DNA of 64,000 nucleotides from Aromatoleum evansii (lineage in GTDB: Bacteria; Pseudomonadota; Gammaproteobacteria; Burkholderiales; Rhodocyclaceae): positions 112,048-176,047 of the forward strand of contig NZ_WTVK01000002.1 in assembly GCF_012910805.1 (NCBI RefSeq). The letters run 5' to 3'. Every line of letters starts with the position of its first letter. Position 1 is the stretch's first letter. The translations under genes and the position numbers were made by a program. Shown here piece after piece: positions 1-7,690 of this stretch. The notes under the pieces were generated by a model, which saw only the letters and a list, made by a program, of their open reading frames with translations, had not been told where the DNA came from and did not search any database.

Positions 1-385
1 CGAAGTCGATCGCCTTGCCGTCCGAGTCGGTCTTGATGCCGCGACCTTCCTCGGCGCCGACGTCCACCACGGTGCGCGCCTGCGGGTACATGTACACCGC
101 GCCGCGCGCCCCGGCGGTCATCTCGGTGACGCCTTCGGTGGCGAAGGCGACCTGGTTGCGGCCGGCACCGGTGGCGAACACCGATTTCACGTCGCCGCGC
201 GCCACACCCGCCGCCTGCAGCGCGGCGTCGTAGGCCTGCTCGGCCGCCTGGTCCGCGTCGAGGTCGCCCGGCAGCATCAGGTGCGCCTTCTTCACGACCA
301 GCTGCGGCTTGCCTTCCATGTCGAGCTCCTCGAGCAGCACGACCTTGACGCTGCGCGAACCCATGTCGATTCCTGCGGTGATCAT
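1..385 (-). CDS. bzdP: benzoyl-CoA reductase ATPase subunit, bzdP-like (partial)
   Basis: Only the first 128 codons are present; the gene runs off the left edge of the window. The N-terminus MITAGIDMGSRSVKVVLLEE is the phosphate-binding start of the BadF/BadG/BcrA/BcrD ATPase family (actin-like fold). A second conserved glycine-rich stretch, FATGAGRNQVAFATEG, lies near residue 80. In the enzyme this subunit hydrolyses ATP to drive low-potential electrons from ferredoxin onto the ring of benzoyl-CoA. It follows bzdN and bzdO in the order known for bzdNOPQ of Azoarcus, so bzdP is the most likely identity. The second ATPase subunit (BzdQ/BcrD-like) cannot be excluded from this fragment alone. 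Confidence 0.85.
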   Translation of the reverse strand, partial: MITAGIDMGSRSVKVVLLEELDMEGKPQLVVKKAHLMLPGDLDADQAAEQAYDAALQAAGVARGDVKSVFATGAGRNQVAFATEGVTEMTAGARGAVYMYPQARTVVDVGAEEGRGIKTDSDGKAIDF

Positions 386-536
386 GTTTCTGTCCTCATC
401 TTGTTGGCACTGCTTGTGCGTGTTGTACGGGCGCGCCGGTGCGGGTGAACTCCCTCCCCTTCAAGGGGAGGAACAAGGTGCCCCGCCTGACTCATGACTT
501 CGATTGCCGCGCCGCTCTCTGCTGGTTTTGGGGGGA
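386..536. repeat. bzdO-bzdP intergenic gap with CCTCCCCTTCAAGGGGAGG-type palindrome
   Basis: This 151-bp gap separates bzdO from bzdP. Near 449-471 it carries a short palindrome built on CCCCTTCAAGGGG. The same half-element occurs twice as an inverted pair at 55901-55994. No reading frame is evident. The gap probably holds a hairpin in the polycistronic transcript rather than a promoter, but this was not tested. Confidence 0.45.
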
Positions 537-1847
537 TCAGGCCGCCAGCTTGCGCAAGCCCAGCTGCTCCATGAAGGCATCCACACGCGCCTGCGTGCGC
601 ACCTCGTCGAACTCGCGCTCGTCGCCCATGTTGCCCTCGTAGGTCATGATCGGAATGCCGGCCTTGGCCATCGCCTGGCGGTTTTCCATGATGCCGACCG
701 AGAGGCCTTCGCAGCCGCGGTTGAGGTGCATCATGCAGCCGTCGACACCCCAGTCGCGCGCGATGTCGAGCATCATCCGGGACTTCACCGAGGGGTCGAA
801 GAACTGCTGCCACAGCGGCTTCGAGAGGTTCCAGTCGGCATACAGGCGCAGCGCCGTGTCGCGGTCCTTCATCTCGATGCCCTTCTCCCACGGCACGGTG
901 CGCGCGCCCCAGGAGCCGTCGTCCTTGTACTCCCACGTGCCTTCGAGGCCGAAGGTGTAGAGCGAGCCGATCGACACCGCGCCGTAGCTCTCGAGATAGC
1001 GGAAGATCTTGAGGAAGGGCCACGGCGGCTGCGTGTCGGACATCAGACGGCAGCGCTCGTTGGCCACCGCGGCGATGCCGCGCGCGACGCGGTCCTTCAC
1101 CTCGTCGTACAGCTCGTCCATGAAGTCCGCGCACCACTGCGAGGATTTGTGCAGGATGCACAGCACATACAGCGAGTACATCGTCTTCTCGTCGAGCGGC
1201 GCGGGCCGCGCCTTCTGCAGCTCGCAGATCTGCGCCCAGCGGCTGGTCGAGCGCATCTCGTTCCTGATCGCGCGGATCAGCAGCTCGTCGTCGCACTTGC
1301 GCCCGGTCGCCTTCTCGACGAACTCGATCGAATCGTGCAGCTGGCTCGTGACGTAGTCGAGGCGCTCGGGCGTGAGGTCCTTGTACGCGCCGACCGACAC
1401 GTCGACATATAAGTCGGGGATCTTCTTCACGTGCGCGACGTGCTGGTACCACTTCGCGTGCGAGCAGCAGATCTGCGTCTGGAAGATGAAGTCCGAGGTC
1501 GGCCACTTGCCGCCGTAGAAGTATTCATCCAGGTGCATGCTGCCCCAGTAGATGCGCATGTAGGAGCACATGTCGCGGGCGAAGCCGTAGGACTCGGCGG
1601 CGTCGAGGCAGCGCTGGGTGAACTTCTTGTCGAGCGACACGCCGGCCGAATACGGCTCGCCAGTCAGCGGATAGACGTCGTCGCCGAGCGAGGTCGGGAT
1701 CGCGTCGAAGGACCAGCCCGCCGCGGACCAGCGGATGCCGCCGTTTTCCTTGGCGCGGGCGTAGTTGTGGTAGTACTGCTCGCGCAGCTGCTTGGCCTTG
1801 CCCCACAGCTTGAGCTGTTCGGTCGGGTAGATCGCCTTGGTGTCCAT
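537..1847 (-). CDS. bzdO: benzoyl-CoA reductase, bzd-type, subunit O
   Basis: 436 residues. This is one of the two cluster/substrate-binding subunits of the oxygen-sensitive, ATP-dependent benzoyl-CoA reductase, which reduces benzoyl-CoA to a cyclic dienoyl-CoA under anoxic conditions. It belongs to the BcrB/HgdB-like 2-hydroxyacyl-CoA dehydratase D-component fold. The N-terminal [20 protein letters not shown] and cysteines in [16 protein letters not shown] and [13 protein letters not shown] fit the bzd type and differ from the Thauera bcr-type sequence. The start at 1847 is preceded by GACAGGAGACATGAG, a good ribosome site. It lies downstream of bzdN across a 165-bp gap that contains the 143-bp structured repeat. 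Confidence 0.92.
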   Translation of the reverse strand: MDTKAIYPTEQLKLWGKAKQLREQYYHNYARAKENGGIRWSAAGWSFDAIPTSLGDDVYPLTGEPYSAGVSLDKKFTQRCLDAAESYGFARDMCSYMRIYWGSMHLDEYFYGGKWPTSDFIFQTQICCSHAKWYQHVAHVKKIPDLYVDVSVGAYKDLTPERLDYVTSQLHDSIEFVEKATGRKCDDELLIRAIRNEMRSTSRWAQICELQKARPAPLDEKTMYSLYVLCILHKSSQWCADFMDELYDEVKDRVARGIAAVANERCRLMSDTQPPWPFLKIFRYLESYGAVSIGSLYTFGLEGTWEYKDDGSWGARTVPWEKGIEMKDRDTALRLYADWNLSKPLWQQFFDPSVKSRMMLDIARDWGVDGCMMHLNRGCEGLSVGIMENRQAMAKAGIPIMTYEGNMGDEREFDEVRTQARVDAFMEQLGLRKLAA

Positions 1848-1869
1848 CTCATGTCTCCTGTCGGGCTCA

Positions 1870-2012
1870 GAGCTTGCGAATAAATCTGCTGCGCGGGTCG
1901 ATTGCTGCGTTGCTCACTCGCTCACTCCTCGCCTATCCATCTGATATGTCTCGTCGTTCGCTCGCTCGCGCCTTGCACTCGACCCTGCTCGCGACGATTT
2001 CTTCACAAGCTC
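1870..2012 (-). repeat. 143-bp structured intergenic element, copy 1 (ERIC-like)
   Basis: The element begins immediately after the bzdN stop codon and fills most of the bzdN-bzdO gap. A second copy of exactly 143 bp lies at 46191-46333. Read in the direction of transcription, both begin GAGC...TGAAGAAA and end TTTATTC...GCTC. Both share internal blocks GAGTGCAAGGCGCGA, AGCGAACGACGAGACATATC and AGGCGAGGAGTGAGCGAG. By hand alignment about 118 of 143 positions match. The terminal 11 nt here (GAGCTTGTGAA / TTCGCAAGCTC in transcript sense) pair fully if one U-G wobble is allowed. This suggests a transcribed hairpin element analogous to enterobacterial ERIC sequences. Confidence 0.8.
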
Positions 2013-3152
2013 TCAGAACAGTTCTTCTTCGCTCAGCGTCTCGAGCATCGCCTCGATGCGGATACGGAACGGGCCGATCGGGTTGGTGATGTCGAATTCG
2101 AGGAACAGCGTCGGGATGCCGTTGGCCTCGAGGTGGCGCTTCAGGTCCGGGTAGTCGCCCTCGTGCGGATCGCAGAACTTCTGCTGCAGGAAGACAGCCG
2201 CCTGCACCTTGTATTCCTTGGCGAGATCCAGCACGTGCTGGAAACGCGTGTGCGACGGGTAATCCTTGGTCGGGCAGGCCGGGCGGTCGCAGTAGCGCTC
2301 GGCGATCGCCTTGACGACGTCGTCGTCGTTCTTCGACGCGTTCCAGAAGTAGCGCGTGCCGGAGCACTGGTCGTCGATGACGATGGTGGCGCCGACCGAC
2401 TCGACCATCGCCATGAAGGCCACGTCGTCGTTCTCCGAACCGATGGTCATGAAGCGCGCGCCCGTCGGCCGCGTCACCTCACGCTTGGGCAGCGCGGCGA
2501 GCACCTTACGCAGCATCTCGTTGTGTTCGCGCTTGTCGATGAACTGCGCGGTGATCGACGCGTACAGCGCCTCGACGCCGGTGACCCTGGGCTCGTCGGC
2601 CTTGCGGTAGTCGAACAGCTGGCGCAGCAGGCGGCGGTTCTCGTCCATCACCGCGAGCGCCTCGCGCAGCATGTCGTCGGTGATCGTCTTGCCGGTGAGC
2701 GTCTGCAGGAACACGCGGAACGCCTGCACTTCGGCGCGGTGCGCCTTGCGCGAATGCGGCGACTGCACGTCGTTGGGCATCGCGACGTAGTAGTCCCACT
2801 TCACGGTGGGCACGTTCTGGCGCCAGGAGCTGTAGGCCTGGCGGTACTGGATGCAGGACTGGGTCAGGGTCACGCCTTCGGCGTAGTCGAAGCGGCCCAG
2901 CAGGCCCTGCGCCAGCGAGTCGCGGCAGAACGGGCAGAACATGCCGAAGATGTGCGGCTCGGTCACGTTCTGCGGCTCGTGCGCGCCGAGCACGCGCACC
3001 GGCAGCATGCCGGCCGCGATCAGCAGCTCTTCCGGCGTGTAGGTGCACATCGTTGCGACTACCTGGCCGCCAGTGCGCGCCTTCCACGCGCGGGCGTAGT
3101 CATGGCGCTTCTCGTACCACTCCTTGAACTGGTCAAACAATCCGTCGTTCAT
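2013..3152 (-). CDS. bzdN: benzoyl-CoA reductase, bzd-type, subunit N
   Basis: 379 residues; first gene of the bzd reductase operon. It is the BcrC-like cluster-binding subunit that partners BzdO to form the active-site module of ATP-dependent benzoyl-CoA reductase. It has the HgdB-like fold with conserved cysteines in MCTYTPEELLIAAGMLPVRV, MFCPFCRDSLAQG, TQSCIQYR and FLQQKFCDPHEGDYP. I set the start at 3152 (MNDGLFDQFKEWYEKR), where CAAGGAGACGG is a clear ribosome site. An in-frame ATG 32 codons upstream would add an unconserved, proline-rich stretch. The promoter region upstream holds an FNR-type box, fitting oxygen-repressed expression. Confidence 0.93.
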   Translation of the reverse strand: MNDGLFDQFKEWYEKRHDYARAWKARTGGQVVATMCTYTPEELLIAAGMLPVRVLGAHEPQNVTEPHIFGMFCPFCRDSLAQGLLGRFDYAEGVTLTQSCIQYRQAYSSWRQNVPTVKWDYYVAMPNDVQSPHSRKAHRAEVQAFRVFLQTLTGKTITDDMLREALAVMDENRRLLRQLFDYRKADEPRVTGVEALYASITAQFIDKREHNEMLRKVLAALPKREVTRPTGARFMTIGSENDDVAFMAMVESVGATIVIDDQCSGTRYFWNASKNDDDVVKAIAERYCDRPACPTKDYPSHTRFQHVLDLAKEYKVQAAVFLQQKFCDPHEGDYPDLKRHLEANGIPTLFLEFDITNPIGPFRIRIEAMLETLSEEELF

Positions 3153-3274
3153 GAATCCGTCTCCTTGTAATTGCCCCGCGCGCTCCGGGCCATCCGGGCC
3201 ATCCGCCCTGTCGGGGAGCCTTTCCGGCCAAATCCTTCCAATCCCCATCCGGTCCTGCCTTCGCTCCAGTCTGT

Positions 3275-3288
3275 TTGATGTCCATCAA
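3275..3288. promoter_or_regulatory. perfect FNR-type box (AcpR/Fnr) upstream of bzdN
   Basis: The sequence TTGATGTCCATCAA matches the FNR consensus TTGAT-N4-ATCAA at every defined position. In Azoarcus sp. CIB the FNR homologue AcpR activates the bzd PN promoter from such a box. Its centre lies about 129 bp before the bzdN start codon. This supports anaerobic activation of the bzd operon; that it is used in this organism is an inference. Confidence 0.85.
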
Positions 3289-3340
3289 CTGACTGAATGT
3301 TCGTTCACTCTACATCCGGATTTTCACGAAATCAAGAGAT

Positions 3341-3360
3341 GAATGAACAATTATTCATTC
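3341..3360. promoter_or_regulatory. 20-bp palindrome, TetR-type operator candidate
   Basis: GAATGAA and TTCATTC arms flank a 6-bp AT-rich centre. A related, weaker palindrome TGAATGTTCGTTCA lies at 3294-3307, between this site and the FNR box. Spaced sites of this kind resemble operators of TetR-family repressors. No TetR gene is present in the window, so the regulator is unknown. Confidence 0.45.
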
Positions 3361-3363
3361 GCA

Positions 3364-3377
3364 TGCAGCGAAGTGCA
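3364..3377. promoter_or_regulatory. TGCA-N6-TGCA, BoxR/BzdR-type site upstream of bzdN
   Basis: TGCAGCGAAGTGCA has two TGCA words separated by six bases, the operator form described for BoxR in Azoarcus and related to the TGCA repeats bound by BzdR. The same arrangement occurs just before boxR at 15152-15165. It suggests that BoxR, or an unseen BzdR, also represses the bzd operon until benzoyl-CoA is present. Confidence 0.6.
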
Positions 3378-3447
3378 GTTCAGGAGGCCCGCGAGGGGTT
3401 AGCGGGAACGATTGCCGGGGGAAGAACCGTGCGTGACGGACGCGGCC

Positions 3448-3507
3448 CTGTGGGAGCGGCTTCAGCCGCGAATGGGCGCCGATTCGCGGCTAAAGCCGCT
3501 CCTACAG
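3448..3507. repeat. REP-like palindrome, GTGGGAGCGGCTTCAGCCGC family, copy 1
   Basis: An inverted pair of the GTGGGAGCGGCTTCAGCCGC unit with a short spacer; the right arm has two changes (TAAAGCC, CCTACA). It is one of eight members in this window, all in gaps between genes. The sequence resembles bacterial REP/BIME elements mobilised by RAYT-type transposases; none is encoded here. Confidence 0.85.
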
Positions 3508-3610
3508 GTGCGTGACGCGTCGAGGGAGGACGGTTTACAGGAGTTCGGGGCTAGGCATCGCTGCCCTGCCCCGCAGGGGATCAGGTGTCGAAGCGCCCGT
3601 CCATCCCGGC

Positions 3611-3654
3611 GCGGTGATAAGCACCGCGACAAGGCGTGCGACCACGCACGCCTT
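3611..3654 (-). terminator. tandem hairpins after the rubredoxin gene
   Basis: A perfect 10-bp stem AAGGCGTGCG / CGCACGCCTT with a 4-nt loop lies at 3631-3654, followed on the minus strand by a second stem GCGGTG / CACCGC (3611-3627). They sit 26 bp beyond the last gene of the leftward box operon. There is no T-run, so a Rho-independent terminator is not certain; they may be RNA 3'-end stabilisers. Confidence 0.4.
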
Positions 3655-3679
3655 CAGGCAGGACGCTGATTACGTTGCC

Positions 3680-3853
3680 TCAGCCTTCCTGCTCGGGTGC
3701 CGGGTTGAAGTGTTCCTTGCCGTTGCCGCAGTCGGGACAGACCCAGCCCTCGGGCACGTCTTCCCACTTGGTGCCGGGCGCGATGCCGTCGTCGGGCAGG
3801 CCGTCGGCCTCGTTGTAGGGGAAGTAGCAGGCGCTGCACTGGTAGATGGTCAT
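3680..3853 (-). CDS. rubredoxin
   Basis: 57 residues. The four iron-binding cysteines are C6, C9, C39 and C42 (C-x2-C and CPDCG), with the typical acidic [16 protein letters not shown] segment between them. This is a one-iron electron carrier of about normal rubredoxin length. The start at 3853 follows GAGAGGACCACC. The first knuckle reads CSACYF rather than the usual CxxCGY. It is the last gene of the leftward box/ABC transporter run, 165 bp after the hydratase-family gene. A rubredoxin here could feed electrons to an oxygenase or protect against oxygen; the sequence does not say which. Confidence 0.9.
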   Translation of the reverse strand: MTIYQCSACYFPYNEADGLPDDGIAPGTKWEDVPEGWVCPDCGNGKEHFNPAPEQEG

Positions 3854-3925
3854 GATGGTGGTCCTCTCTCTGTCTTTCGTCGGGGGTGGGGTGTTGCCAG
3901 GCGCTCTGCGGCGCCGTTGGGGTTT

Positions 3926-4010
3926 CGTAGGGCGGGAGTCATCCCGCCAAGGGGGTCGGGTCGGCACCGCCGCGTGGCGGGATGCGCCTTCGGCTCCTCC
4001 CGCCCTACGG
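3926..4010. repeat. GTAGGGCGGGA-type inverted repeat, copy 1
   Basis: GTAGGGCGGGA at the left and TCCCGCCCTAC at the right enclose internal ATCCCGCC / GGCGGGAT arms. The same family recurs at 10851-10931, 19372-19449 and 20781-20883. It fills the gap between the rubredoxin and hydratase-family genes. Confidence 0.75.
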
Positions 4011-4018
4011 GTTTCATG

Positions 4019-4822
4019 TCATATCGGGGAACCGGCCGGGAAATTCGGCGTCCTGCGCTCGCGCACCGCGGCCAGGCCTTCGCGTACTTCCGGGCCGGTG
4101 AAGCCGAGCATCTCCAGCGCCACCGAGTTGTCGAAGATCGGGCCGGCCTGGCGCAGCCAGTTGTTGAGGCTGTGCTTGGTCCAGCGCAAGGCGGTCTGGG
4201 GGCCGGCGGCGAGTTTTCTGGCGATGTCGAAGGCGGTGTCGCGCAGTTGCTCGGCCTCGACCGCCATCGACACGAGGCCGATGCGCTCGGCTTCCTCGCC
4301 GCTCACCTCGTTCGACAGCAGCAGATGCAGCTTGGCCTTGGCCATGCCGCACAGCAGCGGCCAGATGATCGCGGCGTGGTCGCCGGCCGCGACGCCCAGG
4401 CGGGTGTGGCCGTCGATGAGGCGCGCGTTCTTCGCGGCGATCGAGATGTCCGCCAGCAACGCCACCGCCAGCCCGCCGCCGACCGCCGGGCCGTTGATCG
4501 CGGAAACGATCACCTTGGAGCAGTTGATCATGTTGTAGACGATGTCGCGCGCTTCCTTCCACACGCGGGCGCGATGCTCGAACTCGTCGACCATCGCGGC
4601 GACCAGATCCAGTGTGCCGCCGGCCGAGAAGCCCTTGTCCTGGCCGCGCACGACGATCACGGACACGGCGGGATCGCGGTCGAGGTCGCGCCAGATGTCG
4701 GCGAGCTCGCCGTGGCCGGTCGCGTCCGCGGCGGGTAGTTTGCCCGGTTCACCCAGGATCACCTCGGCGATGCCGTGAGCGTGGAGTTCGACCTTCAGGT
4801 TGGTGTAGCGGCTGTAGTCCAT
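4019..4822 (-). CDS. enoyl-CoA hydratase/isomerase family protein of the benzoate cluster
   Basis: 267 residues, crotonase fold. The oxyanion-hole region reads [22 protein letters not shown] (split here: INGPAVGGG then LAVALLADI) near residues 105-125, followed by [19 protein letters not shown]. The lower aerobic benzoate pathway needs a double-bond isomerase and a hydratase to turn 3,4-dehydroadipyl-CoA into 3-hydroxyadipyl-CoA, and this gene is a reasonable candidate for one of these. The usual LGLxPGxGG with catalytic Glu is replaced by an Asp-containing variant, so the exact reaction is open. It lies 125 bp after the thioesterase gene, with a REP element in the gap. Confidence 0.75.
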   Translation of the reverse strand: MDYSRYTNLKVELHAHGIAEVILGEPGKLPAADATGHGELADIWRDLDRDPAVSVIVVRGQDKGFSAGGTLDLVAAMVDEFEHRARVWKEARDIVYNMINCSKVIVSAINGPAVGGGLAVALLADISIAAKNARLIDGHTRLGVAAGDHAAIIWPLLCGMAKAKLHLLLSNEVSGEEAERIGLVSMAVEAEQLRDTAFDIARKLAAGPQTALRWTKHSLNNWLRQAGPIFDNSVALEMLGFTGPEVREGLAAVRERRTPNFPAGSPI

Positions 4823-4860
4823 CGTGTTTCCTTCGTTGCGACGGGTTCGGTGACCATCAC

Positions 4861-4936
4861 TGTGGAGCGGCTTCAGCCGCGAATGGGCCGATGCGGCATC
4901 TCCGTGCGCCGATTCGCGGCTGAAGCCGCTCCCACA
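4861..4936. repeat. REP-like palindrome, copy 2
   Basis: Inverted GTGGAGCGGCTTCAGCCGCG / CGCGGCTGAAGCCGCTCCCAC arms around a spacer of about 30 bp, between the thioesterase gene and the hydratase-family gene. The left arm lacks one G of the GGGAG core. Confidence 0.8.
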
Positions 4937-4947
4937 AGCGCGTCACG

Positions 4948-5370
4948 TCAGTCCTTCGGCGGTTCCAGATAGCGCCCGAAGCGCTCGCGCCATTCGTCGT
5001 CGATCAAGGTCGCGCGCGGGGCGCCGCCGAGGTCGGCCCACACGACCGTCTGCTTCGCGCGGAAGCGCACCTGCTCGCCCATCGACGCGGTCGTGACGAT
5101 GTCCATCGAGCTGCCGCCGATGCGCGCGACGTAGAGCGTGAAGGTGAGCTCATCGCCGTGCATGCTCGGTGCGAAAAAGTCGACTTCGAGGTGGCGCATC
5201 GGCACGCCGCGGCGGATCTCCGCGTGCAGCTTGTAGAAGTCCACGCCGATGCCGCGGTCGAACCAGTCCTCGACCACCTCATTGCACAGCACCAGGCACT
5301 GCGGGTAGAAGACGATGCCGGCCGGGTCGCAGTGGTGGAAACGGATGGATTTCTTGCATTCGAAGATCAT
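4948..5370 (-). CDS. benzoyl-CoA thioesterase (hot-dog fold)
   Basis: 140 residues, the size of 4-hydroxybenzoyl-CoA thioesterase/YbgC proteins. The active-site helix motif HHCDPAGIVFYP is present with the catalytic Asp at residue 15. In Azoarcus evansii a thioesterase of this kind, coded in the benzoate-induced box cluster, was shown to hydrolyse benzoyl-CoA and was proposed to release CoA when intermediates pile up. The same context here (next to an alpha/beta hydrolase and the ABC importer) supports that role. Translation starts at 5370, 6 bp after the hydrolase stop codon, so the two are probably co-translated. Confidence 0.85.
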   Translation of the reverse strand: MIFECKKSIRFHHCDPAGIVFYPQCLVLCNEVVEDWFDRGIGVDFYKLHAEIRRGVPMRHLEVDFFAPSMHGDELTFTLYVARIGGSSMDIVTTASMGEQVRFRAKQTVVWADLGGAPRATLIDDEWRERFGRYLEPPKD

Positions 5371-5376
5371 GGCGGT

Positions 5377-6147
5377 TCAGTCCAGGATGCGGTTCACGAA
5401 TTCGCCGACGGCCTCGATCACGGCCGCGGGCTGGTCCTTGTGCGGGGAGTGGCGGCAGTCGGCGAGCTTGACGAGATCCACGTCGCGCGCCTGCGCGGCG
5501 ATGCGATCGATCTGGTCCATGGTGCCATACTCGTCGTCCTCGCCCTGGATCGCGAGCACCGGGCAGGCGACGCGCGGCACGTACTCCTCGATGTTCCACG
5601 CGCGAAAATCCGGGTGCAGCCAAATGTCGTTCCAGCCCCGGAAGGCGGCCTCGACGTCGGCGTGGTACTTGCCCAGGCGCGCCGGCAGGTCGGTGCTCTG
5701 CCACGCGACTTTGGCCTGCGCGATGCTGGTCACCGAGATGTCCTCGACCAGCACGTGCGGTGCCATCAGGACCACGCCCGAGAGCGGGGTGCCGGTACCA
5801 CCCGCACAGATCAGCGCGATGGAGCCGCCGTCGGAGTGGCCAAGGAGGATGGGCCGGTCGAGCTGCAGCGCATCGAGCAGGGCCGGCAGCACAGTGAGGC
5901 CTTCGTCGTGCATGTAGCGCGTCGTGCGCGGCAGCTCCGCCGCATCGGAACGGCCGTAGCCCGCGCGCGAATAGACGATGGCCTCGCAGCCGGTCGCATC
6001 CGCGACCTTCTGCGGGAAGTCGCGCCACATCGACACCGAGCCCAGCCCTTCGTGCAGGAACACGATCGCGGGCGCACCGTCGCGCGGGTGCGCGGAAGGC
6101 AGCCGGACGTATTCGAGATGCTTGCCGCAGACCAGCACTTGCTTCAT
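5377..6147 (-). CDS. alpha/beta hydrolase of the box cluster
   Basis: 256 residues. The nucleophile elbow GHSDGGS lies at about residues 142-148. The acid is probably within GEDDEYGT and the histidine in the CRHSPHKD motif near the C-terminus. The oxyanion region is FLHEGLGSVSMW. No signal peptide is seen, so it should be cytoplasmic. It starts directly after the LivF-like stop codon (6148) and is followed 6 bp later by the thioesterase gene. Box clusters are known to carry a hydrolase of this family. A role in opening lactones or esters formed from unstable ring-cleavage products is possible, but the substrate cannot be read from the sequence. Confidence 0.7.
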   Translation of the reverse strand: MKQVLVCGKHLEYVRLPSAHPRDGAPAIVFLHEGLGSVSMWRDFPQKVADATGCEAIVYSRAGYGRSDAAELPRTTRYMHDEGLTVLPALLDALQLDRPILLGHSDGGSIALICAGGTGTPLSGVVLMAPHVLVEDISVTSIAQAKVAWQSTDLPARLGKYHADVEAAFRGWNDIWLHPDFRAWNIEEYVPRVACPVLAIQGEDDEYGTMDQIDRIAAQARDVDLVKLADCRHSPHKDQPAAVIEAVGEFVNRILD

Positions 6148-6939
6148 TCAGACCCCCAGGTGTTTCTTGATGAGCTCGGGATTATTGCGCACCTCCGTGC
6201 TCGGACCATCGAACACGACCTGGCCTTTCACGAGGATCATCGAGCGGTCGGTAAGCGCGGTCACCGCGGAGTGGTTCTTGTCCACGATCACGGTGGCGAT
6301 GCCGCTGTCGCGGATCTCGCGGATCACGCGCCAGATCTCGCGCACGATCAGCGGCGCGAGACCTTCGGTGGCCTCGTCGAGGATCAGGAGATCCGGGTTC
6401 GTCATCAGCGCGCGGCCGATCGTGAGCATCTGCTGCTCGCCGCCGGAAAGATTGCCGCCGCCGTTCTCGATGCGCTCGGCAAGGCGCGGGAAGGTCGCCA
6501 TGACGCGGTCGAAGGTCCAGTCGCGCTGGCCGTCGACGCCGGCGCGCGCGGCCATGATCAGGTTCTCCCGGACCGTCAGGTTGGGGAAGATGCCGCGGCC
6601 TTCGGGCACATAGGCGATGCCGAGCTTCGCGATCCTGTGCGTCGGCCCGCCCGTCATGCGCTGGCCGCGCACCAGCACGCCGCCCGCCTTGGGCGTCAGG
6701 AAACCCATCATGGTGCGGATCAGCGTCGTCTTGCCCATGCCGTTGCGGCCCATCAGCCCGAGCGCCTCGCCCTTGCGGATGTGGAAATTCACGCCGTGCA
6801 GGATGTGGCTGGAGCCGTAGTAGGTGTGCAGGCCGATCGCCTCCAGCAGCATCTCGCGCTCGTCGGGCACCGCCTGCCCGGCAGGATTGGCGGCAGGGTC
6901 GGCCGCTGCGTTCACTCTGATCATGGACATGTCATTCAT
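6148..6939 (-). CDS. livF: branched-chain-type ABC transporter ATP-binding protein (LivF-like)
   Basis: 263 residues. Walker A is GRNGMGKTT, the signature is LSGGEQQMLTIGRAL and Walker B is PDLLILDEATEGL. The LivF-type C-terminus ends KKHLGV. The chosen start at 6939 (MNDMSMIRVNAAAD) overlaps the LivG stop by 8 bp and has a GAGGCGGAG ribosome site; an upstream in-frame ATG would add an arginine-rich tail with no family match. With LivG it powers the importer whose permeases and binding protein lie upstream. The position between benzoate-CoA ligase and box genes points to benzoate or a related aromatic acid as substrate. Confidence 0.9.
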   Translation of the reverse strand: MNDMSMIRVNAAADPAANPAGQAVPDEREMLLEAIGLHTYYGSSHILHGVNFHIRKGEALGLMGRNGMGKTTLIRTMMGFLTPKAGGVLVRGQRMTGGPTHRIAKLGIAYVPEGRGIFPNLTVRENLIMAARAGVDGQRDWTFDRVMATFPRLAERIENGGGNLSGGEQQMLTIGRALMTNPDLLILDEATEGLAPLIVREIWRVIREIRDSGIATVIVDKNHSAVTALTDRSMILVKGQVVFDGPSTEVRNNPELIKKHLGV

Positions 6940-7690
6940 GCTCCGCCTCGTGTCCCAGATAGGCCGCCTGCACGTCGGGGCTGTTGCGGATCTGCTCCGG
7001 CGAGCCCGATTCCAGCACCTGGCCATTGACCATCACGGTGATGCGGTCGGCGACCGCGAACACCGCGTCCATGTCGTGCTCGACGAGGAGGATCGCACGC
7101 GTCGCCTTCAGGCGGTTGAGCAGCGTGACCATCTGCGCCGACTCCTCCGAGCCCATGCCGGCGAGCGGCTCGTCGAGCAGCAGCACCTCGGCGTCGGTCG
7201 CGAGCACCATCGCGATCTCCAGCTGGCGCTGCTCGCCGTGCGACATCGTGCCGGCGACGCGGTCCTCGCGGCCCGACAGGCCGGCCTCGGCGATCGCCGC
7301 ACGTGCCCGTTCGACCGCTTCGGGCATGCGCAGTGCGTTGGTCAGCAGGCTCCACGGACGCGGCTTGCGCGACTGCGCGGCCAGCCGGCAGTTCTCCAGC
7401 ACCGTGAACTTGGGGAAGATGTTGGTGCGCTGGTAGCTGCGACCGATGCCGATCTTCGAGCGCTGGTAGGACGTGAGCGCGGTGATGTCCTCGCCCTTGT
7501 AGCGGATCGTGCCTTCGGACGGCGGCAGGTCGCCCGACAGCATGTTGATGCAGGTCGATTTCCCCGCGCCGTTGGGGCCGAGCAGCGCATGCAGCACGCC
7601 ACGCTCGAGCTGGATATTGACATCGCGGTTCGCGAGCAGCCCGCCGAAGCGGCGGGTCATGCCCTCGGCGGCAAGCAGGACTTCACTCAT
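6932..7690 (-). CDS. livG: branched-chain-type ABC transporter ATP-binding protein (LivG-like)
   Basis: 252 residues. Walker A GPNGAGKST, signature MSHGEQRQLEIAMVL (His in place of the second Gly of LSGGQ) and Walker B VLLLDEPLAGM are in order, with the LivG-type AYLGHE ending. The start at 7690 follows GGGGGAAAGACCA; a start five codons upstream is less well placed. It overlaps LivM by 8 bp and LivF by 8 bp, so the four transporter genes are translationally coupled. It forms the cytoplasmic ATPase pair with the LivF-like protein. Confidence 0.92.
   Translation of the reverse strand: MSEVLLAAEGMTRRFGGLLANRDVNIQLERGVLHALLGPNGAGKSTCINMLSGDLPPSEGTIRYKGEDITALTSYQRSKIGIGRSYQRTNIFPKFTVLENCRLAAQSRKPRPWSLLTNALRMPEAVERARAAIAEAGLSGREDRVAGTMSHGEQRQLEIAMVLATDAEVLLLDEPLAGMGSEESAQMVTLLNRLKATRAILLVEHDMDAVFAVADRITVMVNGQVLESGSPEQIRNSPDVQAAYLGHEAEHE

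Larger units (their letters stand above)
3153..3679. promoter_or_regulatory. intergenic region between rubredoxin gene and bzdN: bzd promoter region
   Basis: This 527-bp gap has no gene I can support. The half next to bzdN (3153-3400) is AT-richer and holds the bzdN regulatory sites listed separately. A GTGGGAGCGGCTTCAGCC-type palindrome occupies 3448-3507. Two hairpins at 3611-3654 lie downstream of the rubredoxin gene. A possible minus-strand sigma-70-like pair is TTGATT (3335-3330) and TAGAGT (3312-3307) with 17 bp between. If the FNR box instead sits at -41.5, transcription would start near 3240. I cannot choose between the two. Confidence 0.6.

Noticed and set aside
1870..2012. Insertion sequence or MITE with target duplication
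   Set aside because: No transposase and no clear direct duplication flanks either copy; a structured intergenic RNA element fits better, though a mobile origin is not excluded.
3153..3248. N-terminal extension of bzdN from an ATG at 3248
   Set aside because: The added 32 residues are Pro/Gly/Arg-rich and the ribosome site lies before 3152.
3512..4738. Plus-strand frame across the rubredoxin and hydratase genes
   Set aside because: It runs through repeats and antisense to two well-supported genes.
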